DNA of 64,000 bases. Source: Agelas oroides (lineage: Eukaryota; Porifera; Demospongiae; Agelasida; Agelasidae). The position numbers were made by a program, and so were the translations under genes. Location: contig OX422196.1 in assembly GCA_949130485.1 (NCBI GenBank), positions 2,152,388 through 2,216,387 on the forward strand, in the 5' to 3' direction. The notes under the pieces are model-generated. The model had not been told where the DNA came from and did not search any database. It saw only the letters and a list, made by a program, of their open reading frames with translations. Position 1 is the stretch's first letter; every line of letters starts with the position of its first letter. This document shows positions 10,702 through 22,189 of this stretch, in pieces.

Positions 10702-13668
10702 TTACTCAATTTGAAAGTTCGACTTTGGAATAAGAGAACATTTGCTGCATGGGCAGCAGAAATGGTATGTGCATGTAATTTCGCTGTCAAAGTTATGAAC
10801 AAAGGAGAGCCAGAAGATGTCTTTGAGCTTGCGCTTTATTGTGTCATAGCTGGAATCCAAGTCTATAGATGGGAGGGAGTTCCACAGGAGAGGAAGCCTA
10901 CTGAAATAGAAGTTTTTGTGTCTGGTAGTTTTTACAATAGGCTGAATGAGTTTCCTGTGGCTGCCTGATCTTGTAGGGTTAGTACTAAAAGAAATATATT
11001 GTAGGATGTCGAAAGAACTGCATTGGAGTCTCGACTGCTTTAAGCTTCTGACAAAAAAGAATATGTCTTGTAATTCAAAGGTCATCATAAGAGGGAGCAG
11101 ATGTAGTTTCATGAGACGACTCTTGTAATCAAGCGAATTGTCGTTAAGGATGAATTTAGTAGCCCTGCGTTGGATTTGTTCTAAGCTTTTGATATCTTTG
11201 ATTAAGGCTGGTTTCCAGATCTGGGAGCCATAGAGTAGCTGTGAACGAACCAGTGAGATGTATAAACGTTTCCTAGTTACAATATTATTGGTTGCTGAAA
11301 AGGATCTGCGAAGCAGACCGAGAATTCGATAGGCATTGCAAGTGATTTGAGTTATGTGCTTCGACCAAGAGAGATCATGAGACATAGTGATGCCTAAATC
11401 CTTATGATAAGAACATGCTACAACTTCGCAGTTGTTGATGTAGTAGGGGAGGAGACTGCTGGCATTCCTTGAGGAGCCTGACGTGAAAGATATTAGTGAG
11501 CACTTCGACTCATTGAAGAGAAGACTCCAATCTGAACTCCAAGTGGATAGTTGATCTAGATCAGATTGTAGGAGTTGACAGTCCAAAATAGAAGAAATGG
11601 GAGACAAACATTTGGTGTCATCAGCAAACAGTAATATCAGTGAGTGATGAACATATTGAGGTAGATCATTGATAAATATTAAAAATAATAGAGGTCCAAG
11701 TATGCTGCCCTGGGGAACCCCGGAGAGGACTGGCAGTATTGCAGAGTTGCAGCCATTTATTGAAACGTGTTGGACTCTATTTGTCAGGTATTCACGGATC
11801 CACAGCCAAACACTTCCAGTAACACCGATATTCCAGATTTTTGAGAGTAGTTCATGGTGGGGCACTGTATCGAAGGCCTTTTTGAAATCTAAGTAAATGA
11901 CATCACAAGCACCGTTGCTGTTGAGAATGTGATAAACTCTGTCCAAAAATACTAGAAGTTGCTGAGTGGTGGACCGATGTTTGAGAAAACCAAACTGGAA
12001 CTGAGAAATTATGTCGTTAGAGATAATAAATTTGCATAGATAGTTATATATTAAGCGTTCAAGGACTTTTGAGGCTATGCATAGAAGTGACACTGGTCGG
12101 TAGTTGTTGACTGAGGTTCTTTCTCCAGATTTGAAAATAGGAGTTATAGAATGATGTTTCCATTCCGAAGGAATAGCATGGTTAAGGATGCTTAGAGAGA
12201 ACAAGTGGTGAAGGGGGATATAGAGAGCTGGAGCACAATGCTTGAGAAGTTTAGAACCAATGCAGTCGACGCCCATTGATTTGGCTGGATCTAATGAAGA
12301 TAGAGCCGAAAAGACTTCAAGTTCTGTGAAAGAAATGTTTGCAATAGAAGGGTAGGACACAATAGGCTCGGAAGAGGGTAGGGGCAGGGTACCAGTTGGA
12401 CTGGGATTATACACTGAGTGGAAGAAGGAGTTGAACAAATTAGCTTTCTCTAGGTCAGAGGTAGCACTAGCCGAGTTGAGAAAAACGGTGGATGGAATAG
12501 AGCAGTTATTAGAAAGTGAGCGAATATAATCGTAGATTTTTGAATTACAGTTACCGGCACAGTTTGCAACAAGTTGAGACTCATAGAGTGATTTGGCAGA
12601 TTGGATTTTATCACTAAGGGCTGAAGTTTGCTGCTCAAGTTTGTTTCGTAAGTAGGATGTTGGTTTTTTGGATACTTTCTTGCGAAGGGTATGGAGGCAT
12701 TTGGATAGATGTCTGAGTTCGGGTGTGTACCAGCGAGGGTATTGATGACGGTGCAATCTGACCCTGGGAATGAACAAGTTCATTCCTTCATAGATGGCTG
12801 ACTTGATTGTGTTCCATACCGAATCAACATCATGTGATAAAAGGCATGTGGTGAAGTTGAAATCAAGAAGAAAAGAGCAAAGACTGTTGTAGTCAGCCTT
12901 GGGGTAATCATAAACATATATTGGAGAGGAGCAAGAGGAAGATGGTACCGAGGCTGACAAACGGAAGGTGAGAGTGAAGTGGTCAGAAATAATCAGATGG
13001 CCACAAGAGTGAATTGTGAGATCTCTGACAGAGTCCTCTGAATTGGTAATGATGAGGTCAAGAATGTTGCCTTTTGAGTGGGTAGAAGTGTCAACTACTT
13101 GGAAGAGTGCGTTATCAAAGATGAAGTCACAGAAGGCTCTGGAAGCAGATGAGCTTGCTGATAGGTTGTCCCAGTTAATATCAGGGAGGTTAAAATCACC
13201 AACAAGGACTAATGAATTTCTTGGGTAAGAGTTAATCAGTGTGGAGAAGTACTGGATGACTTCAGTCAGCTGTAAGTCGTCAGTGCAAGGCGGGATGTAG
13301 ATACAGCAGAGAGTAATTGGTTTTCTGAGCATTAAGTTGACTGATACAACTTCGATTGAATTGGAAACGAGAGCAGTAGATATTTTAACAGTGATTGTAG
13401 GAATTGTGTCTCGGACAGCTATCATTGCTCCGCCACCACGAGAATGTCTGTCTTTACGGAAAATACAGTAATTGGTGGGTAAAATTTCCTGATCAAAGAT
13501 GGAATCGGATAGCCATGTTTCAGATACAAGGACAATATCGTAATTGGATGAATAAATTAGAGATTGGAATTTGGACAATTTATTAACAAGGCTTCTTGCA
13601 TTGTAGTAGCAACATGTGATCGGATTATTGAATGAGTCAATTCTAGAATTGTGGCTGGGGCTGCATAG
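10702..13668 (-). CDS. LINE-1 ORF2: APE-type endonuclease / reverse transcriptase (988 aa)
   Basis: The protein would nick target DNA and prime reverse transcription of the element RNA. I number residues from the codon after the ORF1 stop. YYNARSLVNK (Asn at about 23), SETWL (Glu at about 50), GDFNLPDINWD (about 157-167) and SDHF (about 228-231) are the endonuclease motifs. RT motifs follow: NNYRPVSLL (about 521), YLDFKKAFDTVPH (about 592-604), GVPQGSILGPLLFL (about 650) and the catalytic LLFADD (about 679-684). The C-terminal region is complete and ends in TAA. The frame is the same as ORF1's and is separated from it only by TGA (13,671-13,669) and then CTA. No in-frame ATG lies upstream of the catalytic Asn, so an intact endonuclease seems to require readthrough of that stop. 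A start at TTG 13,578 would lose the Asn motif. No frameshift is seen. This is an autonomous-type CR1/L2-group ORF2, and expression by readthrough is inference. Confidence 0.9.
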   Translation of the reverse strand, partial: LCSPSHNSRIDSFNNPITCCYYNARSLVNKLSKFQSLIYSSNYDIVLVSETWLSDSIFDQEILPTNYCIFRKDRHSRGGGAMIAVRDTIPTITVKISTALVSNSIEVVSVNLMLRKPITLCCIYIPPCTDDLQLTEVIQYFSTLINSYPRNSLVLVGDFNLPDINWDNLSASSSASRAFCDFIFDNALFQVVDTSTHSKGNILDLIITNSEDSVRDLTIHSCGHLIISDHFTLTFRLSASVPSSSCSSPIYVYDYPKADYNSLCSFLLDFNFTTCLLSHDVDSVWNTIKSAIYEGMNLFIPRVRLHRHQYPRWYTPELRHLSKCLHTLRKKVSKKPTSYLRNKLEQQTSALSDKIQSAKSLYESQLVANCAGNCNSKIYDYIRSLSNNCSIPSTVFLNSASATSDLEKANLFNSFFHSVYNPSPTGTLPLPSSEPIVSYPSIANISFTELEVFSALSSLDPAKSMGVDCIGSKLLKHCAPALYIPLHHLFSLSILNHAIPSEWKHHSITPIFKSGERTSVNNYRPVSLLCIASKVLERLIYNYLCKFIISNDIISQFQFGFLKHRSTTQQLLVFLDRVYHILNSNGACDVIYLDFKKAFDTVPHHELLSKIWNIGVTGSVWLWIREYLTNRVQHVSINGCNSAILPVLSGVPQGSILGPLLFLIFINDLPQYVHHSLILLFADDTKCLSPISSILDCQLLQSDLDQLSTWSSDWSLLFNESKCSLISFTSGSSRNASSLLPYYINNCEVVACSYHKDLGITMSHDLSWSKHITQITCNAYRILGLLRRSFSATNNIVTRKRLYISLVRSQLLYGSQIWKPALIKDIKSLEQIQRRATKFILNDNSLDYKSRLMKLHLLPLMMTFELQDIFFFVRSLKQSRLQCSSFDILQYISFSTNPTRSGSHRKLIQPIVKTTRHKNFYFSRLPLLWNSLPSIDLDSSYDTIKRKLKDIFWLSFVHNFDSEITCTYHFCCPCSKCSLIPKSNFQIE

Positions 13669-13671
13669 TCA
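13666..13671 (-). promoter_or_regulatory. Candidate stop-codon readthrough signal TGA CTA
   Basis: On the minus strand the ORF1 end reads TCT GAT TGA CTA TGC. ORF2 continues in the identical frame after TGA. UGA followed by CUA is an established readthrough-promoting context in animal and viral mRNAs. The codons after the stop already encode the endonuclease Asn motif without any ATG. The overlapping ATG in gactATGcag is in another frame and stops after seven codons, so reinitiation there would not yield ORF2. Confidence 0.6.
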
Positions 13672-14757
13672 ATCAGAGGCTGTGACCGGAACCACGTTGG
13701 GAGGGTCATGATTGTCAGAGGAAACAATAGGTTGAATAGCAGAAGCCATACTGGGTTCAGAGAGTAAAGTATTGTCGCTGGTTTCCTCTGAGTCTGAAGG
13801 AATGACAGGGGTATGAAGCTTGAATTCGGAAGCATTAGCTGAGCCATATTTTATCTTCCTGACGAAAATGCTGTTGCCACGAATTCTAATGTCTTTTTTG
13901 TCTGTGCCCGATTCGATAAGTAGCTTCCTTTGACGTAACAAAGTAGCTTCAGTGGACCTTTCAAGGGGGGACTGGTGGGGTTTAATAAAGACTCCAGGAG
14001 TCTCAGACTGAACTAATTTCTGCCGACTGGCCAAAATGCTCAGCACATCACAAGAGCGATTGAGTTTAGCCAGCAAGGGGCGGTTACGACCCTCGGTGTA
14101 CCTACCCAACCTCACACTGTCACGAATTGCTTGGCTTGGAATGTCGGGGCAAATGCCCTGAATTATATCACTTACAGACTTCATATCATTGCTTGTTCTC
14201 ACATGCCTTGGAGTACCCTTCTTACACTCTTTGATACCATAGATTATTACATTGAATCTACGTTCGTCAGGGCTTACCAACTTGACTCTTTCAGGGTAGC
14301 TGGCAGACTTGGAAGCGATGCTAGGCTTTGTCTTGGTCTTTGTCTTTATCTTCACCATTGAGCTCCACTCACCGTTGCTTTGCAGAGCCGCGTTAGCACT
14401 GCCTTCGGGCTGCTGTTCAGTCTCCGCATCGTTAGAAGACGCTAAGGAGCAATTCTCACAAGGTAGCCTCTCTCTTGCTAGCTGTTCTTTCGTGGCGGTA
14501 AGTTCAGCTTTAAGACTCTCTAGCTCGGCAGCCAGTTGTGAGACTCGCTCGTTTTGAAGTTGCTGGTTACAGACCATACACACAAAGGGGCGGCCGGTAG
14601 AGTTGAATTGTTTGTAGTGAGTAGCAGAGACGCCTGCACAGTAACGGTGAAATGTCAGCCTACACTGGCCCTCGCACTGAATACAGTCTTCTTTGCTGTC
14701 AACAATGGGGCGACAACAGAGGTCGCATGAGCTAGCTGCCTTCTTCTTTGGTGGCAT
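13669..14757 (-). CDS. LINE-1 ORF1: PHD-finger nucleic-acid-binding protein (362 aa)
   Basis: Starts at the ATG of MPPKKK (14,757) and ends with TGA at 13,669. A C4HC3 PHD-type zinc finger is formed by C11, C14, C25, C28, H37, C40, C60 and C63. An Ala/Glu/Leu-rich coiled-coil stretch follows at about 66-97, then a Lys/Thr-rich linker (about 135-150). A region starting RRFNVIIYGIKE (about 166-300) resembles the RNA-binding domain of LINE ORF1 proteins (SVRLGRY, RPLLAKL, and later IRIRGNSIFVRK). The tail is Ser/Pro-rich and acidic. In CR1 elements such ORF1 proteins bind the element RNA and assist reverse transcription. The same frame continues upstream without a stop into satellite frame A to about 15,633, giving a potential 654-codon chimera. 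I chose the internal ATG because the PHD protein starts there. Confidence 0.88.
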   Translation of the reverse strand: MPPKKKAASSCDLCCRPIVDSKEDCIQCEGQCRLTFHRYCAGVSATHYKQFNSTGRPFVCMVCNQQLQNERVSQLAAELESLKAELTATKEQLARERLPCENCSLASSNDAETEQQPEGSANAALQSNGEWSSMVKIKTKTKTKPSIASKSASYPERVKLVSPDERRFNVIIYGIKECKKGTPRHVRTSNDMKSVSDIIQGICPDIPSQAIRDSVRLGRYTEGRNRPLLAKLNRSCDVLSILASRQKLVQSETPGVFIKPHQSPLERSTEATLLRQRKLLIESGTDKKDIRIRGNSIFVRKIKYGSANASEFKLHTPVIPSDSEETSDNTLLSEPSMASAIQPIVSSDNHDPPNVVPVTASD

Positions 14758-15633
14758 AGTATTCAAAATTTTGCCGAGAGACTCAGTTGTAGTGCCACTA
14801 TTAGTGCAACCTTTGTACCGAGCTAGGAAGAGTCGCGAATGTACGCGAATTTCCATTGACTGCACTATACTGCACCGCAGGGGACGGTGATATTGGCAGG
14901 CCCGTACAGCTTTGATCGCCTTTTGCACCGAGAAAGGGTTTACATTTATAAACTCTTCATGCCCATAGCTTCTTGATAATATGCACTTTGCATTAGTGCA
15001 ACCTCTGCACCGAGCTAGGAAGAGTCGCGAATGTACGCGAATTTCCATTGACTGCACTATACTGCGCCGCAGGGAACGGTGATATTGGCAGGCCAGTACA
15101 GCTTTGATCGCCTTTTGCACCGAGAAAGGGTTTACATTTATAAACTCTTCATGCCCATAGCTTCTTGATAATATGCACTTTGCATTAGTGCAACCTCTGC
15201 ACCGAGCTAGGAAGAGTCGCGAATGTACGCGAATTTCCATTGACTGCACTATACTGCGCTGCAGGGAACGGTGATATTGGCAGGCCAGTACAGCTTTGAG
15301 CGCCTTTTGCACCGAGAAAGGGTTTACATTTTTAAACTCTTCATGCCCATAGCTTCTATATAATATGCACCTTGCATAAGTGCAACCTTTGTACCGAGCT
15401 AGGAAGAATCGCGAATGTACGCGAATTTCCATTGACTGCACTGTACTGCGCATCAGGGGACGGTGATATTGGCAGGCCCGTACAGCTTTGTGCGCGTTTT
15501 GCACCGAGAAAGGGTTTACATTTTTTAACTCTTCATGCCCAGAGCTTCTTGATAATATGCACTTTGCATTAGTGCAACCTTTGTACCGAGATAGGAAGGG
15601 TCGCGAATGAACGCTAATTTCCACAGACTGCAC
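14758..15633 (-). other. Satellite frame A in phase with LINE-1 ORF1
   Basis: About 4.4 satellite monomers plus the 42-nt LINE-1 leader read without a stop into the ORF1 ATG. The junction peptide is GCTN (satellite) followed by SGTTTESLGKILNT (leader) and then MPPKKK. Transcripts of the array in this direction would carry an extended chimeric frame. There is no direct evidence for translation. Confidence 0.4.
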
Positions 15634-18600
15634 TATACTGCGCCGCAGAGGACGGTGACATTAGCAGTCCCGTACAGCTTTGTGCGCCTATTGCACCGAG
15701 ATAGGGTTTACATTTTTAAACTCTTCATGCCCATAGCTTCTTGATAATAAGCACCGTGCATTAGTGCAACCTCTGTACCGAGCTATGAAGAGTCGCAAAT
15801 GTACGCGAATTTCCATTGACTGCACTATACTGCGCCGTAAGGGACGGTGATATTGGCAGACCCGTACAGCTTTGTGCGCCTTTTTCACCGAGAAAGGGTT
15901 TATATTTTTAAACTCTTCATGCCCATAGCTTCTTTATAATATGCACCTTGCATTAGTGCAACCTTTGTACCGAGCTAGGAAGAATCGCGAATGCATGTAC
16001 GCGAATTTCCATTGACTGCACTATACTGCGCATCAGGTGACGGTGATATTGGCAGGCCCGTACAGCTTTGTGCGCGTTTTGCGCCGAGAAAGGGTTTACA
16101 TTTTTTAACTCTTCATGCCCAGAGCTTCTTGATAATATGCACCTTTCATTAGTGCAACCTTTGTACCGTGATAGGAAGGGTCGCGAATGTACGCTAATTT
16201 CCACAGACTGCACTATACTGCGCCGCAGAGGACGGTGACATTAGCAGTCCCGTACAGCTTTGTGCGCCTATTGCACCGAGATAGGGTTTACATTTTTAAA
16301 CTCTTCATGCCCATAGCTTCTTGATAATAAGCACCGTGCATTAGTGCAACCTCTGTACCGAGCTATGAAGAGTCGCGAATGTACGCGAATTACCATTGAC
16401 TGCACTATACTGCGCCGTAGGGGACGGTGATATTGGCAGACCCGTACAGCTTTGTGCGCCATTTGCACCGAGGAAGGTTTTACATTCTTAAACTCTTCAT
16501 GCCCATAGCTTCTTTACAATATGCACCTTGCATTAGTGCAACCTTTGTACCGAGTTAGGAAGAGTCGCGAATGTACGCGAATATCCATTGACTGTACTAT
16601 ACAGCGCCGCAGGGGACGGTGATATTTGCAGGCCCGTACAGCTTTGTTGGCCTTTTGCACCGAGAAAGGGTTTACATTTTTAAACTCTTCATGCCCATAG
16701 CTTATTGATAATATGCACCTTGTATTAGTGTAACCGTTGTACCGAGTTGGGAAGAGTCGCGCGAATGTACGCGAATTTCCATTGACTGCTCTCTACTGCG
16801 CCGCAGGGGACGGTGATATTGGAAGGCCCGTAGTGCTTTGTTCGCAGTTTGCACCGAGAAAGGGTTTACATTTTTAAACTCTTCATGCCAATAGCTTCTT
16901 GATAATATCCACCTTGCGTTAGTGCAACCTTTGTACCGCGTTGTGAAGAGTCGCGAATGTACGCAACTTTCCATTGACTGCACAATACTGCGCCGCAGAG
17001 GACGGTGATATTGGCTGGCCCGTACAGCTATGTACGCCATTTGCACTGAGGAAGGGTTTACATTTTTAAACTCTTCATGCCCATAGCTTCTTTATAATAT
17101 GAACCTTGCATTAGTGCAACCTTTGTACCGAGCAAAGAAGAGTCGCGAATGTACGCGAATTTCTATTGACTGCACTGTTCTGCGCCGCAAAGGACGGTGA
17201 TATTAGCCGCCCCGCACCGATTTGTGCGCCTTTTGCACCGTGAAAGGTTTTACATTTGTAAACTCTTCATGCCCATAGCTTCTTGATAACATGCACCGTG
17301 CATTAGTGCAACCTCTTTACCGAGCTAAGAAGAGTCGCGAATATACGCGAATTTCCATTGACTGCACTATACTGCGCCGCAGGGAACGGTGATATTGGCA
17401 GGTCCGTACAGATTTGTGCGCCTATTGCACCGTGATAGGGTTTACATTTTCAAACTCTTCATACCCATAGCTTCTTGATAATATGCACCTTGCATTAGTG
17501 CAACCTTTGTACCGAGCAAGGAAGAGTCGCGAATGTACGCGAATTTCTATTGACTGCACTGCACTGCGCCGCAAGGGACGGTGATATTGGCAGGACCGTA
17601 CAGATTTGTGCGTCTATTGCACCGTGATAGGGTTTACATTTTTAAACTCTTAATGCCCATAGCTTCTTGATAATATGCACCGTGCATTAGTGCAACCTCA
17701 GTACCGAGCTAGGAAGAGTCGCGAATGTACGCGAATTTCAATTCACGGTACTATACTGCGCGGCAGTGGACGGTGATATTAGCCGCCCCGCACCGATTTG
17801 TGCGCCTTTTGCACCGAGAAAGGGTTTACGTTTTTAAACTATTCATGCCCATAGCTTCTTGATAATATGCACCGTGCCTTAGTGCAACCTCTGTACCGAG
17901 CTAGGAAGAGTCGCGAATGTACGCGAATTTGAATTCACGGTACTATACTGCGCGGCAGAGGACGGTGATATTGGCCGCCCTGCACCGATTTTTGCACCTT
18001 TTGCACCGAGAAAGGGTTTTCATTTTTAAACTCTTCATGCCGATAGTTTCTTGTTAATATGCACCTTGCATTAGTACAACCTTTGCACCGAGATTGGAAG
18101 AGTCGCGAATGTACGCGAATATCCAATGCCGGCACTGTACTGCGCGGCAGTGGACAGTGATATTGGCCGGCCCGCACCGATTTGTGCGCCTTTTGCACAA
18201 AGAAAGGGTTTACATATTTAAACTCTTAATGCCCATAGCTTCTTGATAATATGCACCGTGTATTAGTGCAACCTCTGTACCGAGCTAGGAAGAGTCGCGA
18301 ATGTACGCGAATTTCTATTGACTGCACTATACAGCGCATCAGGGGACGGTGATATTGGCAGGCCCGTACAGCTTTGTGCGCCTTATGCACCGAGAAAGGG
18401 TTTACTTTTTAAACTTTTCATGCCTATAGCTTCTGTATAATATACACCTTGCATTAGATGCAACCTTTGTACCGAGATAGGAAGAGTCGCGAATGTACGC
18501 GAATTTCCATTGACTGCACTATACTGCGCAGCAGTGGACGGTGATATTGGCAGGCCCGTGCAGTTTTTTGTGCGCCTTTTGCAACGAGAAAGGGTTTACA

Positions 18601-19397
18601 TTTTTAAACTCTTCATGCCCATAGCTTCTTTATAATACGCACCTTGCATTAATGCAACCTTTGTTCCGAGCTAGGAAGTGTCGCGAATGTACGCGAATTT
18701 CCATTGATTGCACTATACTGCGCATCAGGGGACGGTGATATTGGCAGGCCCGTACAGCTTTGTGCGCCTTTTGCACCGAGAAAGGGTTTACATTTTTAAA
18801 CTCTTCATGCCCATACCTTCTTGATAATATGCACCTTGCATTAGTGCAACCTTTGTACCGAGATAGGAAGAGTCGCGAATGTACGCGAATTTCCATTGAC
18901 TGCACTGTACTGCGCCGCAAGGGACGGTGATATTTGCAGGCCGGTACAGCTTCGTTCGCCTTTTGCACCGAGAAAAGGTTTGCATTTTTAAACTCTTCAT
19001 ACCCATAGCTTCTTTATAATATGCACATTGCATTAGTGCAACCTTTGTATCGAGCTTGGAAGAGTCGCGAATGTACGCGAATATCCATTGACTGCACAAT
19101 ACTTCGCCGCAGGGGACGGTGATATTAGCAGGCCCGTACAGCTTTGTGCGCCTTTTGCACCGAAAAAGGGTTTACATTTTTAAACTCTTCATGCCCATAG
19201 CTTCTTGATGATAAGCACCGTGCATTAGTGCAACCTCTGTACCGAGCTAGGAAGAGTCGCGAATATACGCGAATTTCCACAGACTGCACTATACTGCGCC
19301 GTAGGGGACGGTGATATTGGCAGGCCCGTACAGCTTTGTGCGCCTATTGCACCGAGAAAGGGTTTACATTTTTAAACTCTTCATGCCCATAGCTTCT

Positions 19398-20312
19398 TTA
19401 TAATACGCACCTTGCATTAGTGCAACCTTTGTACCGAGCTAGGAAGAGTCGCGAATGTACGCGAATTTCCATTGACTGCACTATACTGCACCGCAGTGGA
19501 AGGTGATATTGGCAGGCCCGTACAGCTTTGATCGCCTTTTGCACCGAGAAAGGGTTTACATTTTTAAACTCTTCATGCCAATAGTTTCTTGATAATATAC
19601 ACCTTGCATTAGTGCAACCTTTGTACCGCGTTGGGAAGAGTCGCGAATGTACGCAACTTTCCATTGACTGCACTACACAGCGCGGCAGGGGACGATGATA
19701 TTGACAGGCCCGTACAGCTATGTACGCCATTTGCACCAAGAAAGGGTTTACATTTTTAAACTCTTCATGCCAATAGCTTCTTGATAATATGCACCTTGCA
19801 TTAGTGCAACCTTTGTACCGATTTAGGAAGAGTCGCGAATGAACGCGAATTTCCATTGACTGCACTATACTGCGCGGCAGGGGTCGGTGATATTGACAGT
19901 CCCGTACAGCTATGTACGCCATTTGCACCGAGAAAGGGTTTACATTTTTAAACTCTTCATGCCAATAGCTTCTTGATAATATGCACCTTGCATTAGTGCA
20001 ACTTTTGTACTGATTTAGGAAGAGTCGCGAATGAACGCGAATTTCCATTGACTGCACTATTCTGCGCCGCAAGGGACGGTGATATTGGCAAGCCCGTACA
20101 GCTTTGTGCGCCTTTTGCACCGAGATAGTGTTTATATTTTTAAACTCTTCATGCCCATAGCTTCTTGATAATATACACCTTGTATTAGTGCAACCTTTGC
20201 ACCGAGCTAGGAAGAGTCGCGAATGTACTCGAATTTCCATTGACTGCACTATACTGCACCGCAGTGGACGGTGATATTGACAGGCCCGTACAGCTATGTA
20301 CGCCATTTGCAC
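19398..20312 (-). other. Satellite frame A open stretch (304 codons)
   Basis: About 4.8 monomers are open in frame A with the usual 64-residue repeat, ending at the satellite variant CTNARCVL before a stop. It has the same character as the longer stretches and no recognisable domain. Listed because it exceeds what a random frame would give, but consensus openness explains most of it. Confidence 0.2.
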
Positions 20313-22189
20313 CGAGAAAGGGTTTACATTTTTAAACTCTTCATGCCCATAGCTTCTTTATAATACGCACCTTGCATTAGTGCAACCTTTGCACCGAGCT
20401 AGGAAGAGTCGCGAATGTACGCGAATTTCCATTGACTGCACTATACTGCGCGGCAGTGGACAGTTATATTGTCCGGCCCGCACCGATTTGTGCGCCTTTT
20501 GCACCAAGAAAGGGTTTACATTTTTAAACTCTTCATTCCCATAGCTTCTTGATAATATGCACCGTGCATTAGTGCAACCTCTGTACCGAACTAGGAGGAG
20601 TCGCGAATGTACGCGAATTTCCATTGTCGGCACTAAACTGCTTTGCAGAGGACGGTGATATTGGCCGCCCCGCACCGATTTGTGCGCCTTTTGCATCGAG
20701 AAAGGGTTTACATTTTTGAACTCTTCATGCCCATAGCTTCTTTATAATATGCACCTTGCATTAGTGCAACCTTTGTACCGAGCTAGGAAGAGTCGTGAAT
20801 GTACGCAAATATCCATTGACTGCACTATACTGCGCCGCAGGGGACGGTGATATTGGCAGACCCGTACAGCTTTGTGCGCCTTTTGCACCGAGATAGTGTT
20901 TACATTTTTAAACTCTTCATGCACATAGTTTCTTGATAATATGCACCGTGCATTAGTGCAACCTCTGTACCGAACTAGGAAGAGTCGCAAATGTACGCGA
21001 ATTTCCATTGTCTGCACAATACTGCGTTGCAGGGGACTGTGATATTGGCAGGCCCGTACAGCTTTGTGCGCCTTTTGCACCGAGAAAAGGTTTACATTTT
21101 TAAACTCTTCATGCCCATAGCTTCTTTATAATACGCACCTTGCATTAGTGCAACCTTTGCACCGAGCTAGGAAGAGTCGCGAATGTACGCGAATTTCCAT
21201 TGACTGCACTATACTGCGCGGCAGTGGACAGTGATATTGTCCGGCCCGCACCGATTTGTGCGCCTTTTGCACCAGGAAAGGGTTTACATTTTTAAACTCT
21301 TCATTCCCATAGCTTCTTGATAATATGCACCGTGCATTAGTGCAACCTCTGTACCGAACTAGGAGGAGTCGCGAATGTACGCGAATTTCCATTGTCGGCA
21401 CTAAACTGCTTTGCAGAGGACGGTGATATTGGCCGCCCCGCACCGATTTGTGCGCCTTTTGCATCGAGAAAGGTTTACATTTTTGAACTCTTCATGCCCA
21501 TAGCTTCTTTATAATATGCACCTTGCATTAGTGCAACCTTTGTACCGAGATAGGAAGGGTCGCGAATGTACGCGAATTTCCATTGACTGCACTATACTGC
21601 ACCGCAGTGGACGGTGATATTTGCAGGCCCGTACAGCTTTGATCGCCTTTTGCACCGAGAAAGGGTTTACATTTTTAAACACTTCATGCCCATAGCTTCT
21701 TTATAATATGCACCTTGCATTAGTGCAACCTTTGTACCGAGCTAGGAAGAGTCGCGAATGTACGCAACTTTCCATTGACTGCACTATACTGCGCATCAGG
21801 GGACGGTGATATTGGCAGGCCCGTACAGCTTTGATCGCCTTTTGCACCGAGAAAGGGTTTACATTTTTAAAGTCTTCATGCCCATACCTTCTTGATAATA
21901 TGCATCTTGCATTAGTGCAACCTTTGTACCGAGCTAGGAAGAGTCGCGAATGCACGCGAACTTTCATTGACTGCACTATACTGCACAGCAGGGGACGGTG
22001 ATATTTGCAGGCCCGTACAGCTTTTTACGCCTTTTGCACCGAGATAGGGTTTACATTTTAAAGCTCTTCATGCCCATAGTTTCTTGATAATATGGACCGT
22101 GCATTATTGCAACCTCTGTACCCAGCTAGGAAGAATCGCGAATGTACGCGAATTTCCATTGACTGCACTATACTGCGCCGCAGGGGACG

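Larger units (their letters stand above)
10421..14799 (-). mobile_element. LINE-1: apparently intact CR1-like non-LTR retrotransposon
   Basis: A 4.4-kb non-satellite insertion on the minus strand. In sense order it has a 42-nt leader (14,799-14,758), ORF1 (PHD finger, coiled coil and RNA-binding-like region), a TGA CTA junction, ORF2 (APE-type endonuclease and reverse transcriptase), a 3' UTR of about 250 bp, and a tail of about nine AAT units (10,421-10,448). Neither ORF contains a frameshift or an internal stop, so the copy looks young. The 5' junction follows satellite TTGCACTAAT exactly. The 3' junction resumes the satellite about 41 bp upstream in the monomer (tail, then ATTCGCGACTC). 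The two flanks come from different monomer variants, so I do not claim a target-site duplication. The PHD-ORF1 plus EN-RT layout fits the CR1 clade, but the clade call is by motif only. The short leader could mean slight 5' truncation. Confidence 0.93.

Noticed and set aside
10699..13586. Plus-strand short frames opposite LINE-1 ORF2
   Set aside because: They are antisense shadows of the endonuclease/RT gene and have no motifs of their own.
10380..14840. A 41-bp target-site duplication of LINE-1
   Set aside because: The two candidate copies differ at two positions, and each matches a different monomer variant elsewhere in the array, so a simple duplication is not supported.
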